A DNA stretch of 7,814 bases from Clostridioides sp. (GCA_031272305.1 JAISUA010000072.1:1-7814), one strand, 5' to 3'; positions 1-5,655 are shown, counted from the stretch's first letter. Program-made: numbers and translations. Notes: a model not told the origin generated them from the sequence alone.

Positions 1-1110
1 TCCATTGGTTATATTTTTAGGTGTAAAAATAATTCTCCATATTCCCTGTTCAATTGATGTAGGTGAACTTAATTGGATTGTTACTCTTCTTACTGTAGAA
101 TACGGTTCTATAGGATAAAAATATCCAACTATAGTTGTATCTCTGATAGTCATATTAATATTTCTACTTTGAGATGATATCATATTTGTTTTAGTTCCTG
201 ATGGACTCATGATACTAACACTAAATTCATCTATAAAATCTGGCCAAATATTTAAATTTAATACTTTATCATCTCCAACTGAAAATTCTACTTCTGTATC
301 CAAATCTTTTGATAATATTACTCTAGTATGACCACCTTTATCAGCATTGTTTCCTGCTGCTACGACTATATTGTTTTTCCAATAAAGACACATATCATTT
401 ATATATTCTTCAAACAATGAGCCACCCTTATGCGAACCTTCATTTGTACCATAGCTAATATTTATTGCAACAGGCATTTTTAATTCTAATGAAGCATCAA
501 GAATAAATTTAATTGCTCTCATAAATTCTGTACTTCTTGAAAATATATCTGTCTGTCTATTTCCAACACGAACATAAATAATATTAGCTTCTGGTGCTAT
601 TTCTGCACTAATACCTGCTACATGAGTTCCATGAAGGCTTGTGCTTGTAATTGGTATGATTCTATTTCCAGTTATAGAATTATTTATTTCTTCATTAGTG
701 TAAAGTGTACCTTCTCTGAATCCTTTCGGCGGTCTTCCTGGTACAGATTGATCCCAATAATATAATATCTTTGATCTTCCATCAGCATCTCTAAATATAG
801 GCAAAGTATAATCTATTCCAGAATCTATGATTCCAATAATAGTTCCTTTTCCTGTCAAACCTGTTCTATTTTTAAAGGCTGTAATACCACTTCTTGAAAA
901 ACTTTGCGTATCCTGTAATCCTAACATAAAAGGTCTTTCTATATATTCAATCTCAGTATAATTTGCTAAAGCTTCCAATTGACTTTCATTATACAATGTA
1001 ATAACTGCATAACTTTCATTTAATATTTCTATGCCAACGCCAAGTTCTTCTTCCAATTTCATAATATCACCATTGTATTTTACAATAACTTCATTATCTA
1101 TACTTATCAC
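1..1110 (-). CDS. CspA/B-like subtilisin family (S8) serine protease, C-terminus beyond window
   Basis: The frame is open for 370 codons to the window edge. Seen: a short N-terminal prodomain-like part (about residues 6-60, with EVIVKYNGDI and later EIEYIERPF), then the subtilase core. Catalytic Asp is D96 in GIIDSGIDY, catalytic His is H160 in HGTHVAG, and the oxyanion Asn is N254 in VAAGNN. A beta-rich stretch from about 265 to the edge fits the jellyroll insertion known in Csp proteases. The catalytic Ser motif is not visible, so activity cannot be judged. Known: in spore-forming clostridia CspB activates the cortex hydrolase SleC; relatives with other or unknown roles are common, so a germination role is not claimed. 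No signal peptide is seen. The frame is closed upstream by two TAA codons, and GTG at 1108-1110 is the first canonical start. That start overlaps the ribosome binding site, so it is uncertain; an in-frame ATG lies 16 codons further in. Confidence 0.93.
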   Translation of the reverse strand, partial: MISIDNEVIVKYNGDIMKLEEELGVGIEILNESYAVITLYNESQLEALANYTEIEYIERPFMLGLQDTQSFSRSGITAFKNRTGLTGKGTIIGIIDSGIDYTLPIFRDADGRSKILYYWDQSVPGRPPKGFREGTLYTNEEINNSITGNRIIPITSTSLHGTHVAGISAEIAPEANIIYVRVGNRQTDIFSRSTEFMRAIKFILDASLELKMPVAINISYGTNEGSHKGGSLFEEYINDMCLYWKNNIVVAAGNNADKGGHTRVILSKDLDTEVEFSVGDDKVLNLNIWPDFIDEFSVSIMSPSGTKTNMISSQSRNINMTIRDTTIVGYFYPIEPYSTVRRVTIQLSSPTSIEQGIWRIIFTPKNITNG

Positions 1111-1115
1111 CCCCC
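1106..1115 (-). promoter_or_regulatory. Ribosome binding site overlapping the apparent GTG start of the Csp-like gene
   Basis: On the minus strand GGGGGGTGAT closely matches the anti-Shine-Dalgarno complement AGGAGGTGAT. The only canonical in-frame start near it, GTG at 1110-1108, lies inside this motif with no spacing. At normal spacing (8 nt after the G run) the in-frame codon is ATA at 1101-1099, and a little further on there is ATT at 1086-1084. The motif is clear. Which codon initiates is not. Confidence 0.55.
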
Positions 1116-1200
1116 AAGTATACTTGTTTAATTATTAAACAATATTAATCCTATCTTTATCTTTGAATTTTAACACTTCCAAATATACTTGTTTAATTAT
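1114..1200. repeat. Duplicated 22-bp element in the Csp leader
   Basis: Positions 1114-1135 and 1179-1200 match at 21 of 22 bases, in direct orientation and 65 bp apart. The shared core is TATACTTGTTTAATTAT; the single difference (G1118 versus A1183) breaks the CAAGTATACTTG palindrome in the distal copy. The distal copy overlaps the predicted -10 box and start site, while the proximal copy abuts the ribosome binding site. Confidence 0.75.
1115..1142. promoter_or_regulatory. Two overlapping palindromes, candidate operator before the Csp-like gene
   Basis: CAAGTATACTTG (1115-1126) is a perfect 12-bp palindrome. It overlaps TTGTTTAATTATTAAACAA (1124-1142), a perfect 9-bp inverted repeat around one central T. 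Both lie directly upstream of the ribosome binding site, inside the predicted leader, where a repressor or an RNA fold could act. No regulator is identified; the operator role is inferred. Confidence 0.4.
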
Positions 1201-1224
1201 ATGTGTGAATATTTTTTTTATGAA
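1196..1224 (-). promoter_or_regulatory. Candidate promoter for the Csp-like gene
   Basis: On the minus strand TTCATA (1224-1219) is followed by 17 nt and TATAAT (1201-1196), a perfect -10 with a partial -35. Transcription would start near 1189, giving a leader of about 80 nt that contains both palindromes. Chance matches are frequent in such AT-rich DNA. Confidence 0.4.
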
Positions 1225-1304
1225 TTATTATAAATAACGATAGTTCAATTTGTTATTGCAATTTAGGATAAATATCGATTTTATAGTAATATATTTTTTA
1301 TTCC

Positions 1305-1342
1305 TATTAACTTTTTCTATTCTTATTAACTTTTTCTATTCA
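1305..1342. repeat. Two tandem copies of a 19-bp T-rich unit
   Basis: TATTAACTTTTTCTATTCT (1305-1323) is followed directly by TATTAACTTTTTCTATTCA (1324-1342), differing only in the last base. It leads into the 17-bp array and shares its T-rich plus strand. With that array it fills most of the gap between the Csp-like gene and the small gene at 1459. No coding potential with a ribosome binding site is seen here. Confidence 0.8.
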
Positions 1343-1349
1343 TTTTTTA

Positions 1350-1485
1350 TATTGTTTTACATTTTGTATTTTTTTAGTTTTTGTATTGTTTTACATTTTG
1401 TATTTTTTCAGTTTTTGTATTGTTTTACATTTTATATTTTTTCAGTTTTTATATTGTTTTAGCTTTTGTATTGCTTTAGTTTTGA
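1350..1485. repeat. Tandem array of eight 17-bp units
   Basis: Eight contiguous 17-bp units run from 1350 to 1485. Units 1, 3 and 5 are of type TATTGTTTTACATTTTG and units 2, 4 and 6 of type TATTTTTTTAGTTTTTG, so a 34-bp higher-order period is visible. Units 7 and 8 are more diverged (TATTGTTTTAGCTTTTG, TATTGCTTTAGTTTTGA). The plus strand is almost all T with scattered A and G, so minus-strand transcripts would be A-rich. The last two units overlap the 3' end of the small gene, and its stop codon falls in unit 7. Confidence 0.9.
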
Positions 1486-1605
1486 TAGTTCTTCTTGTTT
1501 CTTTTTTTCAAGCATATGCTTTATCTTTTTTGTTTCTATAAACTCCTCACCAACCTCAACATTATCTTTCTTATTGTTTAATCCTTTGTTGTTTTTTGTA
1601 TTCAT
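1459..1605 (-). CDS. Small lysine-rich hypothetical protein, 48 aa
   Basis: ATG at 1605-1603 is preceded by AGGAG (1615-1611) at 5-nt spacing, a good initiation signal. The frame extends further upstream only to a TTG at 1656 with no ribosome binding site. The product has an Asn/Lys-rich N-terminus (1-14), an acidic patch VEVGEEF (16-22) and a charged, probably helical C-terminal half (about 25-46, MLEKKKQEELSKLKQY). It has no hydrophobic segment, cysteine or known motif. I do not recognise it. Its last nine codons are encoded by the 17-bp repeat units, suggesting that the repeats expanded from, or invaded, the gene end. It lies upstream of the Csp-like gene on the same strand, 348 bp away, but no link in function is evident. 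The charged composition could also arise by chance in A-rich DNA, so the call rests mainly on the ribosome binding site. Confidence 0.55.
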   Translation of the reverse strand: MNTKNNKGLNNKKDNVEVGEEFIETKKIKHMLEKKKQEELSKLKQYKS

Positions 1606-1674
1606 TTTTTCTCCTATTCTACTTATAATTGTTTTAATCGTTTTTTTTGATAACAAAAATCTTAATTCAAGAAA

Positions 1675-1823
1675 CTAAAAATTTCTGTTCAAGCAAGCAG
1701 AAAAATATAATAACGAAAATCAATGTTACTATCTTATTTTTTTAGACTTATTAACAGTTCAAATAAAATCTAAGGTATAACGCCTTCTTTTCTGCTTGAA
1801 TAGTATTATTCTCTAATTTTTAG
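1675..1823. repeat. Long bulged inverted repeat between the small gene and gltS
   Basis: An outer 9-bp stem pairs CTAAAAATT (1675-1683) with AATTTTTAG (1815-1823). Inside it, TTCAAGCA (1688-1695) plus GAAAA (1700-1704) pairs with TTTTCTGCTTGAA (1788-1800), 13 bp with a 4-nt AGCA bulge caused by a tandem AGCAAGCA. The apical 83 nt includes a small AAGG/CCTT hairpin at 1773-1786. No U-run follows, so it does not look like a terminator, and no known riboswitch core is seen. It could be a structured leader of either divergent gene, a small RNA, or a degenerate mobile repeat. The remaining part of 1606-1955 shows only the candidate gltS promoter. Confidence 0.5.
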
Positions 1824-1888
1824 ATTTAATTCAAGTTATAAATTATTTATTGTAGTCATATGGATAAATGAGCCATAAAAATTAAGCT

Positions 1889-1897
1889 TGTTATAAA
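1889..1897 (+). promoter_or_regulatory. Candidate extended -10 promoter for gltS
   Basis: TGTTATAAA gives TG, one base, then TATAAA, an extended -10 element. No convincing -35 lies 16-18 bp upstream. Transcription would start near 1904, leaving a leader of about 50 nt before the TTG start. Confidence 0.3.
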
Positions 1898-1942
1898 TTA
1901 AAATTCTTAACTAATACTTCATCTTACTTATTATAAATTCAA

Positions 1943-1948
1943 AGGAGG
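1943..1948 (+). promoter_or_regulatory. Ribosome binding site that decides the gltS TTG start
   Basis: A perfect AGGAGG ends 7 nt before TTG at 1956. The next in-frame TTG (1962) would have 13-nt spacing, and the first in-frame ATG (1974) would have 25 nt, so 1956 is preferred. Confidence 0.85.
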
Positions 1949-1955
1949 AATTATT

Positions 1956-3158
1956 TTGATTTTGAAATTCAATATGCTACAAACAATTTGCTTAGCTATA
2001 GTATTCTACATATTTGGCGACTTCCTAAACAAAAAATTTAAATGTATAGGAAATCTATGTATTGCTGCACCAATTATAGGTGGACTAATTTTCGCTATTT
2101 TTAACCTTATTATCTCTAGAAATACAAACTATCAAATAAGTTTAAATACTTCTTTCAATCCTTTACTTTCAAATATTTTCTTCACTGCTATAGGATTAAA
2201 AATAAGCACAAAACTTATTAAAAAAGGAGGAAATCTATTAATTAGATATTGGATAGTCTGCTCAATATTATCATTGATACAGAATCTTCTTGTCATAAAA
2301 GTATCAGGTTTTTTAAATATACATCCACTTCTTTCTCTTACTTGTGGAAGTACTACAATGCAAGGAGGACATAGCTTTGCACTTGCTTTTGGCAATACTA
2401 TACAATCTTTAGGAATCAAAAATGCTATAGATTATGGACTTACTTCTGCTACGTTAGGTTTGATATTCGGAGGACTAGTAGGAGGTCCATTCGGAAAATT
2501 TCTCATAGAAAAATATAATCTAAAGCCAAATCCAAAAGAATTTGCTTCAAGAAGTAAAGTTTCTTCAGAAACTATTATGAGCACGACAATTACTACATAC
2601 AGTTTTTTTAAACATTTACTCGTAATATTAATTTGTCTAGAACTTTCACAAATCTTGTGTGTGTATTTTTTGAATTCGACAGGATGGGTAATTCCAGAAG
2701 TTGTCACATCAATTTTCCTAGCAGTAATCATAAAATCAATCGACGAAAAATTAAATTTTTTAGATTTAGAATCAAGTACTCTTGATTTATTTGGAGATAT
2801 AAGTCTTGGAATTTTCCTAGCTGCATCACTTATGAACCTTGATTTATACAATTTATCCTCACATATACCTACTATATTATTCCTAGTGATTTGCCAATTA
2901 ATTTTAATTTTGTTATATGCTTATTTTTTTTGTTTCAGATTTCTTGGAAAAGATTTTACAGCAGCGTGTATGCTTAGTGGAATGATTGGACATGGACTTG
3001 GTGCTACTCCTAATGCACTTGCAAATATGGGAGAACTAAGAGAAAAGTATGGACCTGCACCAAAAGCATTTTTAGTTGTACCTCTTGTTAGCTCTTTTTT
3101 GATGGACACAACCAACGTACCCTGCATATTATTTTTTATTAATTTCTACAAAAACTAA
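1956..3158 (+). CDS. gltS: Sodium/glutamate symporter GltS (ESS family)
   Basis: Membrane carrier that imports glutamate with Na+. The 400-aa length equals that of typical GltS, so the gene looks complete. It is hydrophobic throughout, with the two-halves layout of the family. The first half carries a pore-loop region around residues 129-146 (CGSTTMQGGHSFALAFG). The second half carries GMIGHGLGATPNALANMGEL (342-361), followed by the family C-terminal signature KAFLVVPLVSSFLMDTTN (370-387). Family members usually have GGHG in the first loop; here it reads GGHS (137-140). Initiation at TTG is set by a perfect AGGAGG. The Na/Pi gene follows 113 bp downstream on the same strand and may be partly cotranscribed, since only a weak AT-only hairpin lies between them. 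Substrate is inferred from the family. Confidence 0.95.
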   Translation: MILKFNMLQTICLAIVFYIFGDFLNKKFKCIGNLCIAAPIIGGLIFAIFNLIISRNTNYQISLNTSFNPLLSNIFFTAIGLKISTKLIKKGGNLLIRYWIVCSILSLIQNLLVIKVSGFLNIHPLLSLTCGSTTMQGGHSFALAFGNTIQSLGIKNAIDYGLTSATLGLIFGGLVGGPFGKFLIEKYNLKPNPKEFASRSKVSSETIMSTTITTYSFFKHLLVILICLELSQILCVYFLNSTGWVIPEVVTSIFLAVIIKSIDEKLNFLDLESSTLDLFGDISLGIFLAASLMNLDLYNLSSHIPTILFLVICQLILILLYAYFFCFRFLGKDFTAACMLSGMIGHGLGATPNALANMGELREKYGPAPKAFLVVPLVSSFLMDTTNVPCILFFINFYKN

Positions 3159-3171
3159 AAAAAAATTAATA
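3137..3171 (+). terminator. Weak AT-only hairpin at the end of gltS
   Basis: TATTAATTT (3137-3145) pairs with AAATTAATA (3163-3171) and is followed by TCTTCTTTTTT. The stem has no G-C pair and overlaps the gltS stop region, so any termination is probably partial. Confidence 0.25.
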
Positions 3172-3196
3172 TCTTCTTTTTTCAATAATATTTATG

Positions 3197-3205
3197 TGGT
3201 ATTAT
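3197..3205 (+). promoter_or_regulatory. Candidate extended -10 promoter for the Na/Pi cotransporter gene
   Basis: TGGTATTAT gives TG, one base, then TATTAT. No good -35 is visible. Transcription would start near 3212, about 60 nt before the GTG start. Confidence 0.3.
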
Positions 3206-3256
3206 ATATTAGGAAACAAAAAAATATATGTACAACAAAATTTAATTTATTTTTTA

Positions 3257-3262
3257 AGGAGG
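3257..3262 (+). promoter_or_regulatory. Ribosome binding site that decides the Na/Pi GTG start
   Basis: A perfect AGGAGG ends 9 nt before GTG at 3272. The upstream in-frame ATG at 3194 has no such site and would add 26 residues that do not belong to the family fold. Confidence 0.85.
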
Positions 3263-3271
3263 ATTTTTCTT

Positions 3272-4882
3272 GTGAATATTGCAATAAGCCTTATGGGTGG
3301 CCTTGGAATGTTTTTGTATGGAATGACCCTTATGGGTGAGGGTCTACAAAAATCTGCTGGTAACAAGTTAAGACGAATAGTCGAATTGTTGACAAAGAAT
3401 GTCATAATGGGGGTTCTATTAGGTACAGTTGTAACAGGAGTTATACAAAGTTCTAGTGCAACTACAGTTATGGTTGTTGGATTCGTTAATGCTGGCATCA
3501 TGACACTTTCTCAAGCTATAGGTGTCATAATGGGAGCAAATATCGGTACAACTGTCACTGCACAACTTGTTTCTTTTAGCATGGAAGGTCTTGCCCCTCT
3601 AGCACTAAGTATAGGAATAATTTTTTATTTAGCTTTTTCAAGTGATAAATATAAAAATATTGCTGAAATTTTAATTGGATTTGGTATTTTGTTTACTGGT
3701 ATGGAATTTATGAAAACAGCTGTTGAACCTCTTTCAAAAGTTCCTGCTATAACAAACGCTTTTTTGTATTTTGGTAAAAATCCGATTTTAGGTGTTTTTG
3801 CAGGTTTTGCAATTACTGGTATAATCCAGAGTTCGAGTGCTTCTATGGGTATGTTAATCGCATTGGCATCTCAAGGAATGATTCCACTTTCTGCTGCATT
3901 ACCTATCCTATATGGTGATAATATAGGTACTTGCGTCACTTCACTTATATCAAGTATTGGTGCAAGCAGAAACGCAAGAAGAGCTGCACTTATGCATCTT
4001 TGTTTCAATATAATAGGAACTCTTATATTTATTTTAATATTGAGTAAACCTATAAGTATGATTGTTTCAAGAATGGATCCAACAAATATACCTAGACAAA
4101 TAGCTAATGCACATACGTTATTTAACTTGACAAATGTTATTATTCTACTTCCTTTTTCTAAGTTTATTGTTGCATTAGTTACAAAACTAGTTCCAATAAA
4201 AGAATCTGAAAAAGAAACTTTGAATACAACAAAATATCTTGACGAAAGAATGTTTGAAACACCTTCTATAGCTCTTGCAAATGTAATTTTAGAAGTTCTT
4301 AGAATGGGTGACAAAGCAATCAATTCTCTTGATTACGCAATGAAAGGCTTGATGGAAAAAGACGGAGAATCTTTGAAAAAGACTTTTGAATCAGAAAAAA
4401 TAGTAAATAAACTTCAAAGAGATATTTCTAACTATTTGCTTAATCTATCTAGACATCATATTACTGACGAAGATCGAGATCTAGTCGAGAATCTTTTTCT
4501 TACTGTAAATGATGTAGAAAGAATATCTGACCATGCAGAAAATATTGCAGAACTTGCAACACAGGCAAAACAAGATGATCTTATATTCTCTGATAAGGCT
4601 ATTAGCGAACTTAATAATATTTATTCTAAAACAAGACAAAATGTTGAAAATTCGCTTGAAGCACTTAAGTCTATGAATTTTGCTCTTGCTGACTTTGTAC
4701 TTAGTGTTGAAGATGAAGTCAATTTACTTGAAGAAACATATAGAACAGCACATATTACAAGATTAAACCAAGGTGTATGCTCTATTGATGCTGGTATAAT
4801 CTTCTTAGATGTTCTTACTAATTTAGAAAGAATATCTGACCATAGTAAAAACATAGCAAAATCAGTTCTAGATCATAAGTAA
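3272..4882 (+). CDS. Na/Pi cotransporter family protein with C-terminal PhoU-like domain
   Basis: Probably moves phosphate with Na+ across the membrane; the PhoU-like tail may tune this in response to phosphate. From GTG at 3272 the product has 536 aa, the usual size for this two-part family. Two Na_Pi_cotrans repeats are visible: GVIQSSSATT (about 56-65) with MGANIGTT (87-94), then GIIQSSSAS (183-191) with YGDNIGT (214-220). Residues from about 330 are hydrophilic and helical. They carry the two PhoU-type repeats NDVERISDHAENIA (413-426) and TNLERISDHSKNIA (516-529), whose acidic residues bind metal in PhoU proteins. No pst genes are in view. A strong hairpin follows the stop. The exact substrate is inferred from the family, since some members have no proven phosphate transport. 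Confidence 0.94.
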   Translation: MNIAISLMGGLGMFLYGMTLMGEGLQKSAGNKLRRIVELLTKNVIMGVLLGTVVTGVIQSSSATTVMVVGFVNAGIMTLSQAIGVIMGANIGTTVTAQLVSFSMEGLAPLALSIGIIFYLAFSSDKYKNIAEILIGFGILFTGMEFMKTAVEPLSKVPAITNAFLYFGKNPILGVFAGFAITGIIQSSSASMGMLIALASQGMIPLSAALPILYGDNIGTCVTSLISSIGASRNARRAALMHLCFNIIGTLIFILILSKPISMIVSRMDPTNIPRQIANAHTLFNLTNVIILLPFSKFIVALVTKLVPIKESEKETLNTTKYLDERMFETPSIALANVILEVLRMGDKAINSLDYAMKGLMEKDGESLKKTFESEKIVNKLQRDISNYLLNLSRHHITDEDRDLVENLFLTVNDVERISDHAENIAELATQAKQDDLIFSDKAISELNNIYSKTRQNVENSLEALKSMNFALADFVLSVEDEVNLLEETYRTAHITRLNQGVCSIDAGIIFLDVLTNLERISDHSKNIAKSVLDHK

Positions 4883-4907
4883 GTATTTACGAAATTATCT
4901 TAAAGAC

Positions 4908-4976
4908 AAAAACTGTTGAATCCTTGAATTTATACCTTTATTACAAAATAAAAATTCAATCCATTCAACAGTTTTT
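4908..4976. terminator. Long two-part hairpin, probably bidirectional terminator
   Basis: The outer 14-bp perfect stem pairs AAAAACTGTTGAAT (4908-4921) with ATTCAACAGTTTTT (4963-4976). An inner 8-bp stem pairs TTGAATTT (4924-4931) with AAATTCAA (4952-4959). The plus side runs into TTTTTATTTTT, and the minus side into TTTTTGTCTTT. It lies between the convergent ends of the Na/Pi gene and the small gene at 5034, so it can serve both. Confidence 0.85.
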
Positions 4977-5033
4977 ATTTTTATAAAATAAAAATTTTCA
5001 ATAAATTTAATGATAATTGATTCAAAACTTTAC

Positions 5034-5333
5034 TTAAATAATGATAATTCTCACTATATCTTTATTTTTTCTTTGATATGTAATTATTTCTCCTTCTAAG
5101 TTATTTTCCAAAGCATTTAAAATCAATCTGTAAACTTTCTCTAGATCTATTCCTTCATCAACACCTTTTATTATTTCAAATATATTATTTTCTATTAAAT
5201 TTTTTGCAAATGCAAATGGAAGTTTCAATGTTATTTTTTCACCTTTATTTATATAAATAATAATTTTTAAGAATTTTTCTTTGTTGGATTTTAATTGTCC
5301 TCTGAATAATTTTAATTGATCTCTCATAACCAA
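5034..5333 (-). CDS. Small protein resembling the C-terminal part of YvlB/SHOCT-like proteins, 99 aa
   Basis: AGGAGG (5349-5344) points to TTG at 5333-5331 (10-nt spacing). ATG at 5327 (16 nt) is the alternative, and ATG at 5369 has no ribosome binding site and would contain it. The predicted fold is: polar start (1-20), strand FLKIIIYI (21-28), strand KITLKL (33-38), helix PFAFAKNLIENN (39-50), helix from about 63 to 77, strands EIITYQ (82-87) and DIVRIIII (92-99). This strand-strand-helix-helix-strand-strand order, with a lysine-rich strand followed by LPxxxAKxLIE and later a GEIIxxxxxxxDIVxI ending, recalls the segment found in clostridial YvlB/SHOCT-like proteins. That segment usually reads KVNVNLPLSLVK...DIVEV or similar. 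The match is from memory and weak. No membrane segment is present and function is unknown. It has its own candidate promoter and stands alone between two terminators. Confidence 0.75.
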   Translation of the reverse strand: MVMRDQLKLFRGQLKSNKEKFLKIIIYINKGEKITLKLPFAFAKNLIENNIFEIIKGVDEGIDLEKVYRLILNALENNLEGEIITYQRKNKDIVRIIII

Positions 5334-5343
5334 TTTGCGTTCA

Positions 5344-5349
5344 CCTCCT
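5344..5349 (-). promoter_or_regulatory. Ribosome binding site of the 99-aa gene
   Basis: AGGAGG, continuing as GGAGGTGA on the minus strand. It lies inside the frame that would start at ATG 5369, which argues for the downstream TTG (5333) or ATG (5327). Confidence 0.75.
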
Positions 5350-5387
5350 AAAAAATCAAAAATTTTCATACTAAAAATCTATACACT

Positions 5388-5417
5388 ATTATATTCTAAA
5401 CAACTTTAAAATATTAA
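5388..5417 (-). promoter_or_regulatory. Candidate promoter of the 99-aa gene
   Basis: On the minus strand TTAATA (5417-5412), 18 nt, then a perfect TATAAT (5393-5388). Transcription would start near 5381, just upstream of the ribosome binding site and just after the preceding terminator. Confidence 0.45.
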
Positions 5418-5428
5418 TATAAATAAAA

Positions 5429-5458
5429 AAGCTGCTGTATTTTTTAATACAACAGCTT
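5429..5458 (-). terminator. Intrinsic terminator of the alanine symporter transcript
   Basis: AAGCTGCTGTAT (5429-5440) pairs with ATACAACAGCTT (5447-5458) with one C/A mismatch and a 6-nt loop. On the minus strand the stem is followed by TTTTTTATTTAT, a good U-tract; on the plus side the run is weaker (ATTTTATAA). It sits 240 bp beyond the symporter stop. Confidence 0.8.
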
Positions 5459-5477
5459 ATTTTATAATTAAATAAAC

Positions 5478-5599
5478 TATTTTCATAATTAATGACCTAT
5501 TTTACCTAATTAATAATCTATTTTCATAATTAATGACCTATTTTTTCTAATTAATAATCTATTTTCTAAATTAATAACTTATTTTTCTAAATTAATAAA
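5478..5599. repeat. Tandem array of six 20/21-bp AT-rich units
   Basis: Units start at 5478, 5498, 5519, 5539, 5560 and 5579. Units 1 and 3 are identical (CTATTTTCATAATTAATGAC). Units 2 and 4 are near-identical (CTATTTTACCTAATTAATAA and CTATTTTTTCTAATTAATAA plus T), so the first four alternate A-B-A-B. Units 5 and 6 are of a third type, with CTAAATTAATAA. The array lies in the 3' untranslated part of the alanine symporter transcript, before its terminator. The rest of 5370-5699 holds only that terminator and a short repeat at 5643. Confidence 0.9.
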
Positions 5600-5642
5600 T
5601 AAATTTAAAATGCTTTTGCAATTTAGTCATCTAGTCTAAAAT

Positions 5643-5655
5643 TTTTGCACAAATA
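5643..5655 (+). repeat. 13-bp element, left copy of a pair flanking the alanine symporter gene
   Basis: TTTTGCACAAATA lies 44 bp beyond the symporter stop. Its exact inverted copy is at 7216-7228, ahead of the gene. The core TTTGCACAAA is itself nearly a dyad. Confidence 0.45.

Noticed and set aside
1250..1462. Plus-strand open frame of 70 codons, hydrophobic and Phe-rich, over the repeat block
   Set aside because: It starts at a TTG without a ribosome binding site, and its composition simply reflects translation of T-rich tandem repeats.
1350..1485. Possible CRISPR array
   Set aside because: Units are contiguous with no unique spacers and are too short. The same holds for the array at 5478-5599.
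1466..1678. Plus-strand open frame opposite the 48-aa gene
   Set aside because: No ribosome binding site; the Ser/Phe-rich product mirrors the lysine-rich gene on the other strand, which has a proper start signal.
1660..1955. T-box or known riboswitch upstream of gltS
   Set aside because: No T-box core (AGGGTGG-like) or other conserved aptamer sequence is visible, and no terminator hairpin with a U-run precedes the gene.
2132..2851. Minus-strand open frames within gltS, with similar ones within the Na/Pi gene
   Set aside because: They lie opposite genes with full family signatures and good starts, so they are reverse-strand shadows.
3194..3271. N-terminal extension of the Na/Pi protein from ATG 3194
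   Set aside because: No ribosome binding site precedes this ATG, whereas a perfect AGGAGG within the extension points to GTG 3272. The extension also overlaps a candidate promoter.
5009..5049. Two AATGATAATT copies resembling half of a Fur box
   Set aside because: They lie at the 3' ends of convergent genes, one overlapping the stop region of the 99-aa gene, where no promoter is expected, and the dyad is incomplete.
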